Assembly: GCF_008330225.1 (NCBI RefSeq) | Contig: NZ_CP042466.1 | Span: 1,002,501 to 1,066,500, forward strand | DNA from: Geobacter sp. FeAm09 | GTDB lineage: Bacteria > Desulfobacterota > Desulfuromonadia > Geobacterales > Pseudopelobacteraceae | DNA: 64,000 nucleotides | Direction: 5' to 3' | In this document: positions 42,686 through 52,707 of the stretch, in pieces | Layout: every line of letters starts with the position of its first letter | How positions within the stretch are numbered: the stretch's first letter is position 1 | The notes under the pieces: generated by a model | The model's database searches: none | Told to the model about the DNA's origin: nothing | The model's input: the letters and a program-made list of their open reading frames with translations, nothing else | Program-made: the position numbers and the translations under genes

Positions 42686-42777
42686 AAGTGTTACCGTCTG
42701 TAACAATTTCAGAAGTGTGGTAATTTTTTTAACATATTGATTTTGCGGTTGAAAATTGTGTTTACGCGGGGTAGAAG
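42686..42777 (+). promoter_or_regulatory. Dyad-box promoter C
   Basis: Plus strand: box 1 (42686-42706) contains the perfect dyad TGTTAC-N5-GTAACA; 8 bp; box 2 (42715-42735, GTGGTAATTTTTTTAACAT core); 13 bp; TTGAAA (42749-42754); 17 bp; TAGAAG (42772-42777). It points to the gene at 42881. The geometry is identical to site A. Confidence 0.65.
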
Positions 42778-42880
42778 GGGGCATGGCGTACCAGGGCAGG
42801 GTGCCGTCCCGGGGAGGGGCGGATAAGGGCTGCGGGTCCGGTGCGCGATTTCCCCGGGTTTTCCGGGAGATGGCGGGATA

Positions 42881-43294
42881 GTGGCCGTGATCACGACGAC
42901 GGGCAGCGTGTATAGCTGGAAAAGAGAGGTGATGGCGCTCTGCAGAAGGGCGCTGGACGGTAAACTGTCGCCGGAGGAACTGGCCGCCCGGTGGCCGGAG
43001 CAGGCCGACCGGTATCCGCTGTTCCGGCAGATCCGCGACGATGTCAGGGATGCCGTGGCGCACGGGCCTTGCCCGGTCTCCGAAACCAGGGGGGCGGCCC
43101 GGGCAGGGTCCGCTTCGGAGAGGTATCTGGCGGTGCTTGTGGATTACAATCTGCTTGGCTGCGATATGCCCGACAGGTTGTCGTCTCTCTATCGGGAGTA
43201 TCTCCTTACCCTGGAGGGGTTGTCCGAGGAGGTGGTGGCGCGGGAAACGGTAACGCTCTGCGCCAAGCTCGACGGCCGTCCCGGACCGCACTGA
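42881..43294 (+). CDS. Hypothetical protein under dyad-box promoter C
   Basis: A 137-residue, helical, soluble protein starting at GTG after GGGAGATGGCGGG. It contains LCRRALDGKLSPEELAARWPEQADRYPLFRQIRDDVRDAV and a C-terminal helix-rich part (LSSLYREYLLTLEGLSEEVVARE). No recognised family or catalytic motif. Its promoter matches those of the DUF5677 and helicase-nuclease genes, so it probably belongs to the same regulon. Confidence 0.6.
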   Translation: MAVITTTGSVYSWKREVMALCRRALDGKLSPEELAARWPEQADRYPLFRQIRDDVRDAVAHGPCPVSETRGAARAGSASERYLAVLVDYNLLGCDMPDRLSSLYREYLLTLEGLSEEVVARETVTLCAKLDGRPGPH

Positions 43295-43422
43295 GCGGGG
43301 AATGGGCCGGGGGAGTTTCGGCGATCGCGGGGTAGGGGGCTCCCCGGGCGGCTGCCCCGCGGTTCGCGGCGGAACCCCGGGGATGCACCCCTGCCCTTAT
43401 GGGCGGCGCGGGTTATCCGTGA

Positions 43423-43566
43423 CTAGAACCTGGCCTTGGTGAAGAGCTGGATGACGTTGACCGGGCAGTTCCGGTCGGCCGGTGTCTGGCAGTGCAGGTA
43501 GTAGAACCCTGCCAGCAGGGCAATGAGTCCGATGGCCACATACAGAGAAATCCGGGATGGTTGCAT
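43423..43566 (-). CDS. Small single-pass membrane protein (47 aa)
   Basis: A 47-residue protein, MQPSRISLYVAIGLIALLAG followed by a short tail containing two Cys (YLHCQ, NCPVN). One membrane segment spans residues about 7-26. GGAAGGGGGACGCC gives a good ribosome site. Function unknown; a second 47-residue one-segment protein of unrelated sequence lies at 61760-61903. Confidence 0.6.
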   Translation of the reverse strand: MQPSRISLYVAIGLIALLAGFYYLHCQTPADRNCPVNVIQLFTKARF

Positions 43567-43762
43567 GGCGTCCCCCTTCCCATAAAATCCCCTGCGCGGA
43601 CGGCGCCCGGCTCTGCTGCGCTGATGCCCCCCTGGGGCCCGCCTGACGGCCGGTCGCCCGTGCGGTTCACGATTCGCTTTTCCATTATAGCACACATTGC
43701 GCGGTTTTGGTCGCCGTCGAAAAAAACGACGGCGCCGGGGATGGGGAAAGACGGCCGCCGGG

Positions 43763-45094
43763 CTACGCCGCGCCGTCCGCTGTGCCGGCGGTGCCGGCGG
43801 TGACGGCGTGTATCCCGTCGCACAGCCGGTGCAGGTCGTCCGGGGAGATGATGTAGGGGGGCATGGTGTATATCAGCCTGCCGAAAGGGCGCAGCCAGAC
43901 CCCCGCGTCCACCAGGCGCCGCTGGATCTGCGCCATGGCCACCGGTTCCCGCATCTCCACCACGCCGATGGCCCCCAGGACGCGCACGTCGGCGACCCCC
44001 GCCGCCCGCCGCAGCGGCAGGAGCCGCTCCTTCAGGATGGTTTCGATGCGCGCCACGTTTCCTTGCCAGCCGCCCTCCAGGAGGAGCCGGGTGCTGGCCA
44101 GGGCCGTGGCGCAGGCCAGGGGGTTGGCCATGAAGGTGGGGCCGTGCATGAACACCCCCGGAGGGGCGGCGGAGATGGTGTGGGCCACCTCCCGGGTGCA
44201 GAGGGTGGCGGCCAGGGTAAGGCAGCCGCCGGTCAGGGCCTTGCCCACGCACATGATGTCCGGGGCGACGGCGGCGTGTTCGCAGGCGAAGAGCCTGCCG
44301 GTCCGGCCGAAGCCGGTGGCGATCTCGTCGGCGACGAGCAGGATGCCGTATTCGGTGCAGAGCCGGCGCACCTGCCGCAGGTAGTCCGGGTGGTAGAAGC
44401 GCATGCCGCCGGCCCCCTGGACGATCGGCTCCAGGATGAAGGCGGCGATGCTCTCGTGGTGCTGCCGCAGGAACGCCTCGACCTCGTCGGTTTCCGTTGC
44501 GTCGTAGCTGTCGTAAAAGCCGGAGCGGGGCGCGGGCAGAAAGTACTGCCGGGGCAGGTTCTGGTTGAAGATGGCGTGCATGCCGGTGTCCGGGTCGGAA
44601 ACGGACATGGCGTGCCAGGTGTCGCCGTGGTACCCCCGGCGCACGGTGACGAAGGCGTGCCGGGTGCGGCAGCCGCGGGCGTGCCAGTATTGCAGCGCCA
44701 TCTTCATGGCCACTTCCACCGCCACCGAGCCGGAATCACTGAAGAAGACGTGTTCCAGACCGTCCGGCACGATCCCGAGGAGCAGCCGTGCCAGCTCCAC
44801 CGCCGGTTCGTGGGTCAGGCCGCCGAACATGACGTGGGACATGCGCCCGATCTGGGCGGTCATGGCGGCGTTGAGCGCCGGGTGGTTGTAGCCGTGGATG
44901 GCGGACCACCAGCTCGACATGCCGTCGATGAGGCGCCGGCCGTCCAGGAGCTGGAGGTGCACGCCGTCGGCACGCGCCACCGGATAGCAGGCGAGGGGGG
45001 CGGCGGCCGAGGTATAGGGGTGCCAGAGGTGCGCCCGGTCGAATTCCAGCAGTTCCTGTTCGGTCATGTTCCCGCCATGGGCGGAATCGTTCAT
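43763..45094 (-). CDS. bioA: Adenosylmethionine-8-amino-7-oxononanoate aminotransferase
   Basis: A 443-residue fold-type I PLP enzyme matching BioA throughout: [87 protein letters not shown] and VGKALTGG with the PLP lysine. It uses SAM to aminate KAPA to DAPA in biotin synthesis. No other biotin gene lies in the window. ATG 45094 has AGGGAG upstream; a second ATG nine codons later is also possible. Confidence 0.95.
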   Translation of the reverse strand: MNDSAHGGNMTEQELLEFDRAHLWHPYTSAAAPLACYPVARADGVHLQLLDGRRLIDGMSSWWSAIHGYNHPALNAAMTAQIGRMSHVMFGGLTHEPAVELARLLLGIVPDGLEHVFFSDSGSVAVEVAMKMALQYWHARGCRTRHAFVTVRRGYHGDTWHAMSVSDPDTGMHAIFNQNLPRQYFLPAPRSGFYDSYDATETDEVEAFLRQHHESIAAFILEPIVQGAGGMRFYHPDYLRQVRRLCTEYGILLVADEIATGFGRTGRLFACEHAAVAPDIMCVGKALTGGCLTLAATLCTREVAHTISAAPPGVFMHGPTFMANPLACATALASTRLLLEGGWQGNVARIETILKERLLPLRRAAGVADVRVLGAIGVVEMREPVAMAQIQRRLVDAGVWLRPFGRLIYTMPPYIISPDDLHRLCDGIHAVTAGTAGTADGAA

Positions 45095-45173
45095 GGATAT
45101 GGCTCCCTGCGCCCCTCGTGCGGGAACGAGGGCCGCGTTGGAAATGTGGCTGCGGGTGCGTCCGCGCCCCCGG

Positions 45174-45614
45174 TCAGGCCTCCGGGGCCGCCGCTGCCGG
45201 CGCAGGTCCCCCCGCAGGCAGCGGCACGATCCCGAGTTTTTCCCCGCTCCCCAAGGCCCGCCGGCGGACCTCGTCGCGTACCGCGCCGATCAGCTCCGTA
45301 TGTCCCACCCCCCGCCGTCCGGTCTCGTCCCTGACCCACCGGAGCACCCCGTGGAGCTGCGCCACCGGGATGCCCCGGGTGGTCAGGACCATGGTGGTGC
45401 CGCAGGGGCAGTTGGCGAAGGCCGCCGCGCCCAGCGGCTCTTCCGGCTCCCAGTCGCACAGTTCCACGTCGTAGGAGATGGTGTCCCCGATGAGTTCCGT
45501 GTCCAGGATGTAGTCCCGGAGGTTGGCGAAATAGCGGCCGCAGGTGGGGCACCCCCGGGGGAACAGTCCCTCGAAGTGCGCATGCATTATGCGGACAACC
45601 TCTTCATCCGTCAT
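45174..45614 (-). CDS. Hypothetical protein with CxxC motifs
   Basis: A 146-residue protein starting [29 protein letters not shown], with a second CPCG motif near residue 78, so a metal site from two Cys pairs is plausible. A C-terminal helical part ([16 protein letters not shown]) and an Ala/Pro tail follow. It lies 79 bp upstream of bioA on the same strand. Family not recognised. Confidence 0.55.
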   Translation of the reverse strand: MTDEEVVRIMHAHFEGLFPRGCPTCGRYFANLRDYILDTELIGDTISYDVELCDWEPEEPLGAAAFANCPCGTTMVLTTRGIPVAQLHGVLRWVRDETGRRGVGHTELIGAVRDEVRRRALGSGEKLGIVPLPAGGPAPAAAAPEA

Positions 45615-45880
45615 GGCGGGAAACGCCCTTTCTTCATGAAGCGCCGCTGCGGTGCGGGCAGAGGGGAATCGGCCGGGAGCGGCACCCGATTCATGCATGA
45701 AGCCGGGTGGTTACGGATAGTGCGTGCGCCGGCGGCCTGGGGATTGATATACAGGTTTTTGCGGCAAGAGTCCACGGCAAGTTTCGGCCGGCCCGCCTCC
45801 TCCGCGGGCGGTGCCCCGCGCCGCGTCGTCGGCGATGCGGGTTCCGCTGGTTTGATGTCCGGGAAAAAAATTTTGTCTGG

Positions 45881-45909
45881 TTGAACACATTTCCCTACGG
45901 TGCTATACT
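45881..45909 (+). promoter_or_regulatory. Promoter of riboswitch-controlled gene at 46144
   Basis: TTGAAC (45881-45886), 17 bp, TATACT (45904-45909). Transcription would begin about 45916, just before the GEMM-like aptamer. Confidence 0.6.
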
Positions 45910-45934
45910 TCCACGGAGCGGGCGGCGTTTTTTG

Positions 45935-46053
45935 TCCCGCCAAGGCCAAACCCTTCGCGAGAGGGGGACGGAAAGCCGCGGATCTTCCCCACGACCGGAA
46001 GATGGCCGGGCTGCCGAAGGAGAGAACACGCCTTCGCGGGGCCCGGCGTTTTT
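45935..46053 (+). ncRNA. GEMM-type cyclic-dinucleotide riboswitch with terminator
   Basis: The segment reads CCGCCAAGGCCAAACC, a P2 hairpin (CCCT...AGGG), GGGACGGAAAGCC, then a P3 hairpin (ATCTTCC...GGAAGAT) and GGCCGGGCTGCCG. This follows the GEMM-I order CAGGGCAAACC / GGGACGCAAAGCC / GCCGGGTTGCCG. Just after it, ACGCC...GGCGT plus five Ts (46028-46053) forms a terminator that could serve as expression platform. The ligand would be c-di-GMP or 3',3'-cGAMP; I cannot decide between them. Confidence 0.7.
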
Positions 46054-46143
46054 GCGCGCGCCGCCGGCCGCCGCGCGGGCTTTCCGGACATGCGATGGGG
46101 CAGTGTCAGGGCCGGGTGACCGGCAGAGGAGAAGGAGGGGTCA

Positions 46144-46398
46144 ATGTCGATACCGATTCAGAATTTCAGCGGAAGTGAACCCAATGTGGAGGAGTGCAGG
46201 ACCGAGCACATCGTGGACGATTTTTCCCGGTGCCTCGCCCACAACGTGGCCTGCCGGTACGCCATTCCGGCCGGCACCACCAGCAGCTACTGCATTCACC
46301 CCGACCACGGCGCCTTTCAGGGCATGCCGGTGTTCGGGCGCCGGCAGGAACACCGGGGGCAGCGGCCGCCGGAGCACGCCGCCCCCCGCACCCACTGA
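46144..46398 (+). CDS. Small Cys/His-containing protein under GEMM riboswitch
   Basis: An 84-residue protein starting at an ATG after GAGAAGGAGGGG. The first 60 residues look ordered and contain Cys (ECRTEH, RCLAHNVACRY, YCIHPDH) and several His, so a metal site is possible. The last 20 residues are Arg/Pro-rich. No signal peptide. The only clue to function is its riboswitch, which ties it to cyclic-dinucleotide signalling. Confidence 0.6.
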   Translation: MSIPIQNFSGSEPNVEECRTEHIVDDFSRCLAHNVACRYAIPAGTTSSYCIHPDHGAFQGMPVFGRRQEHRGQRPPEHAAPRTH

Positions 46399-46428
46399 CG
46401 GGGAAAGCCGGCCGCCGGCACGGGGCGG

Positions 46429-46836
46429 TCAGCCGTGGGGCAGTTCCCGGGCGAAGCGCCCGTAGGCGGCGTCGGTCGTGAGGATATGGCCGGTCAGCCA
46501 GCCGTGGAGGAACTGCAGTACCTCAAGGGAAAGGTGGGCCTCCCCTCGGCGAAACCCCTCCCTGAGCTCCGCCACCCGGTCGCAGAACCGCTGGTGTTCT
46601 TCCCGGTGGGGCGCCAGGCCGGGGTACTGGTGGGCCTCCATCCAATATTCCTCGGCGGCGAAGTGGTAGGTGGCATAGTCGGACAATTCGTCCAGGACCG
46701 CCTCGATCTCGTCCCGCTCCGCCTTGTAGGCAAAGCCGTCGAAGGCCAGGTTGATCAGGTCCACCAGGTGTTTGTGATGCTCGTCGAACTCATGGATGCC
46801 GAGCTCGAAATCCGGGTCCCATTGCATGAAGGTCAT
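46429..46836 (-). CDS. Bacteriohemerythrin
   Basis: A 135-residue hemerythrin with MTFMQWDPDFELGIHEFDEHHKHLVDL, YHFAAEEYWM, HREEH and HILTTD, the complete diiron ligand set. Start ATG 46836 follows GGGGAG. It differs considerably from the copy at 1945-2373, so they are not recent duplicates. Confidence 0.9.
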   Translation of the reverse strand: MTFMQWDPDFELGIHEFDEHHKHLVDLINLAFDGFAYKAERDEIEAVLDELSDYATYHFAAEEYWMEAHQYPGLAPHREEHQRFCDRVAELREGFRRGEAHLSLEVLQFLHGWLTGHILTTDAAYGRFARELPHG

Positions 46837-47131
46837 CTGATCGCTCCCCGGCACGTTCGCTTCGTCCGTACCAGTATCCCAAAAATTCGCCGGTTGGCAA
46901 GGCCTGCCCCGGTTTTTCCGCCACCGTGCCCCGCCCGACTCGTCGCAGGGAGCGCGGGCACGAACTCGCTGCCGGGGCGGTACGCCCGGTTCCCCGCGTT
47001 GTGCGGCGCGTACCTTTGTATACATCGGCAGGCGGTGCGCAAACTTTAAGGCGCGGCTTCCCGTCCCCTTCCCGTGGCCCCCTCCGGTCCCGCACGAACC
47101 TCTCCCGCTCCCCCCGGCCTTCACTATTGTG

Positions 47132-47159
47132 TTGACGTATACGAAATTTTCCCTATAAT
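47132..47159 (+). promoter_or_regulatory. Promoter of first hybrid kinase
   Basis: TTGACG (47132-47137), 16 bp, TATAAT (47154-47159). The same hexamers and spacing occur before the second kinase at 49946-49973. The remainder of the 404-bp gap 46837-47240 is empty. Confidence 0.7.
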
Positions 47160-47240
47160 TTTCTTGAAAAATTTTAATCATCATCGGCACGTTCCACTGG
47201 CCGGCACAGGCAACGTTACGAGCGGAGGCGATCGAACCAC

Positions 47241-49886
47241 ATGCCCGAAGTCACCCCCCCGACATCCGGTATGATCGCGCCCCGCGGCGCTTCCTTCCGC
47301 CGGTTCGCGGCCGGTGTCCTGCTCCTCAACCTGTTCGTGGCCGGGCTGGCCGGATTTTCCCTCTATCATAGCCACCGGCAGTACGAAGTCCGCGCCGCCA
47401 TTCAGACCCAGAACCTGGCCCAGTCCCTCAGTCTGACCATAGCCGGCATTGTGGACAAAACCGGCATCGCCCTGCTGTCGGTACAGCGGGAGCGGGAACG
47501 GCAGCTCGGAAAGGGCACCGCCTCCGGCCCGTACCTGGACGACTACATCCTGGCCCAGCGCCTGCTCATCCCCGAGTTGGACGGCCTGCGGGTCACGGAC
47601 GCCCGGGGCGCGTTCATCCATGGGGACAAGATCCTGTCGGGCCCCGACACCCGGGTGAAGGACCGAAGCTACTTCATCAAGGCCCAAAGCGACCCCCGGG
47701 CCGGCCTGATCATCTCCGAGCCGCTGTTCGGGCGCTCCTCCCACAAGTGGGTGGTCAACATCGCCCGACGCATCGACAACCCGGACGGCAGTTTCGCCGG
47801 CGTGGTGGTCGGTGCCATCTCCCTGGACTACCTGATGCGGCTCTTTGCCACGTTCGACGTGGGCCGCCACGGGGTCCTCAACCTGCGGGACGGGGCGCTC
47901 CACGTCGTCATCCGCTACCCGGAGCCGCGCAGCATCGGCAGCACGGCGGTGTCCAAAGAGCTGCGGGCCCTGGTCCGGAGCGGACAGACCGTGGGGACGT
48001 ACCGGACCAGGGGGAGCGTGGACCCGGTGGAACGCACCATCTCCTTCCGCAAGGTTACCGACTATCCCCTCTACGTCGCGGCCGGTCTCGCCGCCGCCGA
48101 CTACCTGGCTCCCTGGCGCCGCGAGGCCAGGGTCATGGCGTTTCTGGTGGCTGTTTTCGTGGCGGGATCGTGCCTGGCTGCCCGGCTGATCCAGCGCAAC
48201 CGCGCGCGCGAGGCGGCGGCCAGGGGTGAGCTGCTCCGGCATCGGGAACTGCTGGAAGCGACGGTGCACGAGCGGACCGCCCAACTGGAGGCGGGCAACG
48301 CCCTCCTGGCCCAGGAGATCGTCCTGCGGAAGCAGGTGGAGGCGGAGCTGAAGAAGGCGGCCATCATCATGGACCGCATGGCGGACGCCGTGGCGTGGGT
48401 CGCCCCGGATGGGCGGTTCCTGTACGTGAACGACGCCGCCTGCCGGATGTACGGTCTCAGCCGTGACGAGATGCTCTCTCTGACGGTGCCCGAAATCAGC
48501 CTGACGTTAAACAATCCCGAGGCGTGGCAGCATCTGATGGACTATCTGCGGCGGGAAGGGTATCGGCATTTCGAGGCCGAGGCCGCGACCCGGGACGGCC
48601 GCCGCTTTCCCGTGGAGATCACCGCCAACTACCTCAACATCGACGGCCGGGAGTACAACTGCACCATCCTGCGGGACATCTCGGAGCGCCGGGAGGCGGA
48701 GGCCGAGAAACAGGCGCTGACGCTCCAGTTGAGCCACTCCCAGAAGATCGAGTCCATCGGCCGTCTGGCCGGGGGGATCGCCCACGACTTCAACAACCTG
48801 CTGACGCCGATCCTGGGGTATGCCGAGTTGCTGAAGAACCGGTTTCCCGCCGACAGCCGGGATGCCGCCCGGGTGGAGCGGATCGCCCAGGCGGCCGGCA
48901 AGGCCAAGATCCTCACCCAGCAGCTTTTGAGCTTCGGGCGCAAGCAGATCCTGGAGATGAAGACCATCGACCTGAACAACGTGGTGGCCTCGTTCTACGA
49001 GATCCTGCGCCGCACCATCCGGGAGAACATCGCCATCCGGCTCCACCTGGCGGAGACCGCCTCCGGCATCCGCGCCGACCGCAACCAGTTGGAGCAGATC
49101 ATCATGAACCTGGCGGTCAACGCCCAGGACGCCATCGCCGACCGGGGCGTCATTACCATCGAGACGGCCCCGGTAATCCTGGACGACGAATACGTCCGCC
49201 AGCACGAGGGGCTCGCGCCGGGACCGTACCTGCTGTTGGCCTTCAGCGACAGCGGCGCCGGCATGGACCGGGATACCCTTGCCCATGTCTTCGAACCGTT
49301 TTTCACCACCAAGGACGTGGGCAAGGGGTCGGGCCTGGGGCTGGCCACGGTCTACGGCCTGGTGAGGCAGCACGGGGGGCATGTGGCGGTGTTCAGCGAG
49401 GAGGGGGAGGGAACGACCTTCAAGATCTACTTCCCGGCGGTGGCGGGGGAACTGTCCCGGGAGGCGGCGGTGGCGGAGGAGTTCGCGGAGGTGGACGTGG
49501 CCGGCTGCACCATCCTTCTGGTTGAGGACAACGACATGGTGCGCAACCTGGTCAGCGATCTGCTGGAGAGCCGCGGCTGCCGGCTGATCGTGGCCGAGGG
49601 ACCCCGCCAGGCCCTGGAGCTGAGCGCCGGGCGGGAACTGGACCTGCTGCTCACCGATGTGGTCATGCCCGACATGAACGGCCCGGAGCTGAGCGCAAAG
49701 CTGCGGCCGGGCCATCCGGGACTGCGGACCCTCTACATGTCGGGCTACACCGACAACGCCATCGTGCACCACGGCGTGCTGGACGAGGGGGTCAACTTCA
49801 TCCCCAAGCCGTTCACCGCCCGGGATCTCATGAGAAAGATCGACACCATCCTGAACGGGCCGGTCGGAGAGGGGCCCGCCGCCTGA
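47241..49886 (+). CDS. Hybrid sensor histidine kinase (Cache-PAS-HisKA-HATPase-REC), copy 1
   Basis: An 881-residue membrane kinase. TM1 is about residues 18-40 and TM2 about 295-317, bracketing a periplasmic dCache-type sensor ([25 protein letters not shown]). A coiled coil and a PAS domain ([28 protein letters not shown]) follow, then HisKA with His515 in [13 protein letters not shown], an ATPase domain ([31 protein letters not shown]) and a receiver with Asp806 ([12 protein letters not shown]). No output regulator is adjacent, so the receiver may be autoregulatory. Closely related to the next gene. Confidence 0.93.
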   Translation: MPEVTPPTSGMIAPRGASFRRFAAGVLLLNLFVAGLAGFSLYHSHRQYEVRAAIQTQNLAQSLSLTIAGIVDKTGIALLSVQRERERQLGKGTASGPYLDDYILAQRLLIPELDGLRVTDARGAFIHGDKILSGPDTRVKDRSYFIKAQSDPRAGLIISEPLFGRSSHKWVVNIARRIDNPDGSFAGVVVGAISLDYLMRLFATFDVGRHGVLNLRDGALHVVIRYPEPRSIGSTAVSKELRALVRSGQTVGTYRTRGSVDPVERTISFRKVTDYPLYVAAGLAAADYLAPWRREARVMAFLVAVFVAGSCLAARLIQRNRAREAAARGELLRHRELLEATVHERTAQLEAGNALLAQEIVLRKQVEAELKKAAIIMDRMADAVAWVAPDGRFLYVNDAACRMYGLSRDEMLSLTVPEISLTLNNPEAWQHLMDYLRREGYRHFEAEAATRDGRRFPVEITANYLNIDGREYNCTILRDISERREAEAEKQALTLQLSHSQKIESIGRLAGGIAHDFNNLLTPILGYAELLKNRFPADSRDAARVERIAQAAGKAKILTQQLLSFGRKQILEMKTIDLNNVVASFYEILRRTIRENIAIRLHLAETASGIRADRNQLEQIIMNLAVNAQDAIADRGVITIETAPVILDDEYVRQHEGLAPGPYLLLAFSDSGAGMDRDTLAHVFEPFFTTKDVGKGSGLGLATVYGLVRQHGGHVAVFSEEGEGTTFKIYFPAVAGELSREAAVAEEFAEVDVAGCTILLVEDNDMVRNLVSDLLESRGCRLIVAEGPRQALELSAGRELDLLLTDVVMPDMNGPELSAKLRPGHPGLRTLYMSGYTDNAIVHHGVLDEGVNFIPKPFTARDLMRKIDTILNGPVGEGPAA

Positions 49887-49945
49887 TCCCGCCGCCCGCC
49901 ACGGCCGATTGCCGGCCCCGGTCCTGCCTCCCCCCCACTATTCTG

Positions 49946-49973
49946 TTGACGGTTGCGAATTATCGTTTATAAT
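49946..49973 (+). promoter_or_regulatory. Promoter of second hybrid kinase
   Basis: TTGACG (49946-49951), 16 bp, TATAAT (49968-49973), preceded by CACTATT as in the copy at 47132. The promoter was evidently duplicated with the gene. Confidence 0.7.
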
Positions 49974-50052
49974 TAATTGCAAATTTTTAATAAAATCAAT
50001 CAGATTGGCCGCGCCTCCGGCGGCCGCCGCCGACTGGAGGCCGTCCACCGAA

Positions 50053-52707
50053 ATGCCCGAAGCCGCCCCCCCCATATCCAGTCCGGTTGTCGCCGCCCGA
50101 GCCTCCCTACCCTGGCTCGCGGCGAGCGTCCTGCTCATCAACCTGTTCGTGGCCGGACTGGCCGCCTATTCCCTCCAATTAAGCCGCCGGCAGTATGAAA
50201 GCCGCGTCGCCATCCAGACCCAGAACCTGGCCCAATCCCTCAACCTGACCATTGCCGGCCTGATCGACAAGGCCGCCCTGACCGCCTTTGCGGCGAAAAA
50301 GGAGGCCGAGCGGCAACTCGCGGGCGGCGGCCTGGACGCCCCGGCCATGCGCGCCTATCTCCGCACCCAGCAGGAACGGGTGCCCGAGCTGGAGGACCTG
50401 AGGATCGCCAACGCCCGGGGGGAGATCGTCTACGGCCGCCTGCTCTCCCCCGGCGTGACCCCCTCCATCGGCGACCGGAACAGTTTCATCGCCGCCCGCA
50501 TGAACCCCTGGATCGGCCTGATGGTCACCAAGCCTTACCTGAGCCGCGTCACCGGCAAATGGGCGTTCAGCATCGCCTGGCGCATCGATGACCCGAAAGG
50601 GGGCTTCGCGGGCATCGTCTACGGCGTTGTCTCCCTTGAATACCTCACCCGGCTGTTCGCCTCCCTCGACCTGGGAACACACGGCCTCATCGCCCTGCGG
50701 GACGCCGACCTGGCCCTCGTGGTGCGTTATCCCGAGCTGCCCGGGGTGAAGAGCAGCACCGGCAGCACCGTGGTGTCGCGGGAGTTTCGGGGGCTGGTGC
50801 GGAACGGCCAGGCCTCCGGCACCTACCGGACCGCGGGAAGCCTGGACCCGGTGGCGCGCACCTTTTCCTTCCGCAAGATCGCCAACTATCCCCTCTACGT
50901 CACCGCCGGCCTGGCCGTGGACGACTACCTGACGCCCTGGCGCGGGGAAGCGGCCATCACCTGGGCCATGGTGGCCTTCTTCGCGCTCGGTTCCCTGGCG
51001 ACGGCCCGGCTGCTCTACCGCAACCGCCGGCTCGAGGAGCAGGCCGAGGCGGAGCTGCTCCGGCACCGGGGGCGGCTGGAGGAGATGGTCCGGGAGCGCA
51101 CCTCCCTGCTGGAAGCGAGAAACGTCCGGCTGGCGGAGGAGATCGACCGGCGCAGGCAGGTGGAGGCGGATTGGCAGAAGTCGGCCATCGTCATGGACCG
51201 GATGTCGGACGCCGTCACCTGGATCGGCCCGGACGGCAGGTTCCTGTACGTCAACGACGCCGCCTGCCGCATGAGCGGCTGCGAGCGCCAGGACCTGCTG
51301 GCCCGGCAGGTGTGGGACGTCTCCAGCCATTACACCCTCGAGACCTGGCAACTCCATTGGGAACGGCTGCGCCGGGAGGGGTTCATCAGTTTCGAGACCG
51401 TGACCCAGACCCGGGACGGCCGCCGTTTTCCCATCGAGATCTCGGCCAATTACCTCAATATCGACGGCCAGGAATACGACTGCGCCATCGTGCGGGACAT
51501 CTCGGAGCGCCGCGAGGCGGAGGACGAGCGGCAGGCGCTCATGATCCAGTTGAGCCAGTCCCAGAAGATCGAGTCCATCGGCCGCCTGGCCGGGGGGCTC
51601 TCCCACGACTTCAACAACCTGCTGACGCCGATCCTGGGGTATGCCGAACTGCTGAAGAACCGCCTGCCGGCCGACAGCCGGGACGGGGAGCGGGTGGACC
51701 GGATCATGGAAGCGGCCGACAAGGCCCGGGTCCTCACCCAGCAGCTTTTGAGCTTCAGCCGCAAGCAGTTCCTGGAGATGCGCCCGGTGGACCTGAACAA
51801 CGTCATCGGCTCGTTCTACGAGATCCTGCGCCGCACCATCCGGGAAAACATCGCCATCCGCCTGCGCCTGTCGGAGATTGTCTACGCCATCCGCGCCGAC
51901 CGGAACCAGTTGGAGCAGATCATCATGAACCTGGCGATCAACGCCCAGGACGCCATCGCCGACCGGGGCGCCATCACCATCGAAACGGCGCCGGTGACCC
52001 TGGACGACGAATACGTCCGCCAGCACGCGGGGCTTGCGCCGGGCAGGTACCTGATGCTGGGGGTCAGCGACACCGGGGCCGGCATGGACCGGGAAACCCT
52101 CAGCCATATCTTCGAGCCGTTCTTCACCACCAAGGACGTGGGCAAGGGGTCGGGCCTGGGGCTGGCCACGGTCTACGGCCTGGTCCGGCAGCACGGGGGG
52201 CATATCGTGGTGTTCAGCGAGGAGGGGGAGGGGACGACCTTCAAGATCTTCTTCCCCCTGGAGGACGACGCGGTGCCGGTGGAAACGGCCAGCGTCGCGG
52301 AACTGGCGGAGGTCAACGTGGCCGGCAGCACCATCCTCCTGGTGGAGGACAACGACATGGTGCGCAATCTGGTCCGGGATCTGCTGGACAGTTGCAACTG
52401 CCGGCTGATCGTGGCCGAGGGGCCGCTCCAGGCCCTGGCCCTGAGCGCTGGCCGGGAGGTGGACCTGCTGCTCACCGATGTGGTCATGCCCGACATGAAC
52501 GGCCCGGAGCTGCACGACAAACTGCGGTCGAGCCATCCGGGCCTCAAGGCCATCTACATGTCCGGGTACACCGACAACGCCTTCGCCGCTGCCGGCGCCT
52601 CGGACGCGGGGGCCGACTTCATCCAGAAGCCCTTCACCACCCGGGAGCTACTGGGGAGGATCGACGCGATCCTGAACGGGGCTGACGGAGCGGGAGAGGG
52701 ACGGTAA
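50053..52707 (+). CDS. Hybrid sensor histidine kinase, copy 2
   Basis: An 884-residue paralogue of the preceding kinase with the same domain order. His518 lies in [13 protein letters not shown] and Asp809 in [12 protein letters not shown]. The kinase core and receiver are nearly the same as copy 1, while the Cache sensor diverges ([42 protein letters not shown]), which points to a new ligand. ATG 50053 is chosen because [10 protein letters not shown] parallels [10 protein letters not shown] of copy 1; a longer upstream frame runs through the promoter. Its stop overlaps the next start. Confidence 0.92.
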   Translation: MPEAAPPISSPVVAARASLPWLAASVLLINLFVAGLAAYSLQLSRRQYESRVAIQTQNLAQSLNLTIAGLIDKAALTAFAAKKEAERQLAGGGLDAPAMRAYLRTQQERVPELEDLRIANARGEIVYGRLLSPGVTPSIGDRNSFIAARMNPWIGLMVTKPYLSRVTGKWAFSIAWRIDDPKGGFAGIVYGVVSLEYLTRLFASLDLGTHGLIALRDADLALVVRYPELPGVKSSTGSTVVSREFRGLVRNGQASGTYRTAGSLDPVARTFSFRKIANYPLYVTAGLAVDDYLTPWRGEAAITWAMVAFFALGSLATARLLYRNRRLEEQAEAELLRHRGRLEEMVRERTSLLEARNVRLAEEIDRRRQVEADWQKSAIVMDRMSDAVTWIGPDGRFLYVNDAACRMSGCERQDLLARQVWDVSSHYTLETWQLHWERLRREGFISFETVTQTRDGRRFPIEISANYLNIDGQEYDCAIVRDISERREAEDERQALMIQLSQSQKIESIGRLAGGLSHDFNNLLTPILGYAELLKNRLPADSRDGERVDRIMEAADKARVLTQQLLSFSRKQFLEMRPVDLNNVIGSFYEILRRTIRENIAIRLRLSEIVYAIRADRNQLEQIIMNLAINAQDAIADRGAITIETAPVTLDDEYVRQHAGLAPGRYLMLGVSDTGAGMDRETLSHIFEPFFTTKDVGKGSGLGLATVYGLVRQHGGHIVVFSEEGEGTTFKIFFPLEDDAVPVETASVAELAEVNVAGSTILLVEDNDMVRNLVRDLLDSCNCRLIVAEGPLQALALSAGREVDLLLTDVVMPDMNGPELHDKLRSSHPGLKAIYMSGYTDNAFAAAGASDAGADFIQKPFTTRELLGRIDAILNGADGAGEGR

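Noticed and set aside
42674-42700. Possible attachment-site repeat near the right end of the prophage remnant
   Set aside because: I could not find a matching direct repeat on the left side; the dyads here belong to promoter C.
42686-42735. Dyad boxes read as Rex sites
   Set aside because: Rex sites of the TTGTTAA type have a 4-bp centre; here TGTTA(A/C) and (T/G)TAACA are 5 bp apart, and the tandem 29-bp arrangement upstream of -35 fits an activator rather than Rex repression.
50179-52536. Long open frame (785 codons) on the minus strand, opposite the second hybrid kinase
   Set aside because: High GC keeps the opposite frames open. The protein is His/Val/Gly/Gln-rich without any domain and the sense gene is certain. 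The same holds for the long antisense frames at 6485-8260, 31049-32881, 37227-39083 and 20100-21539.
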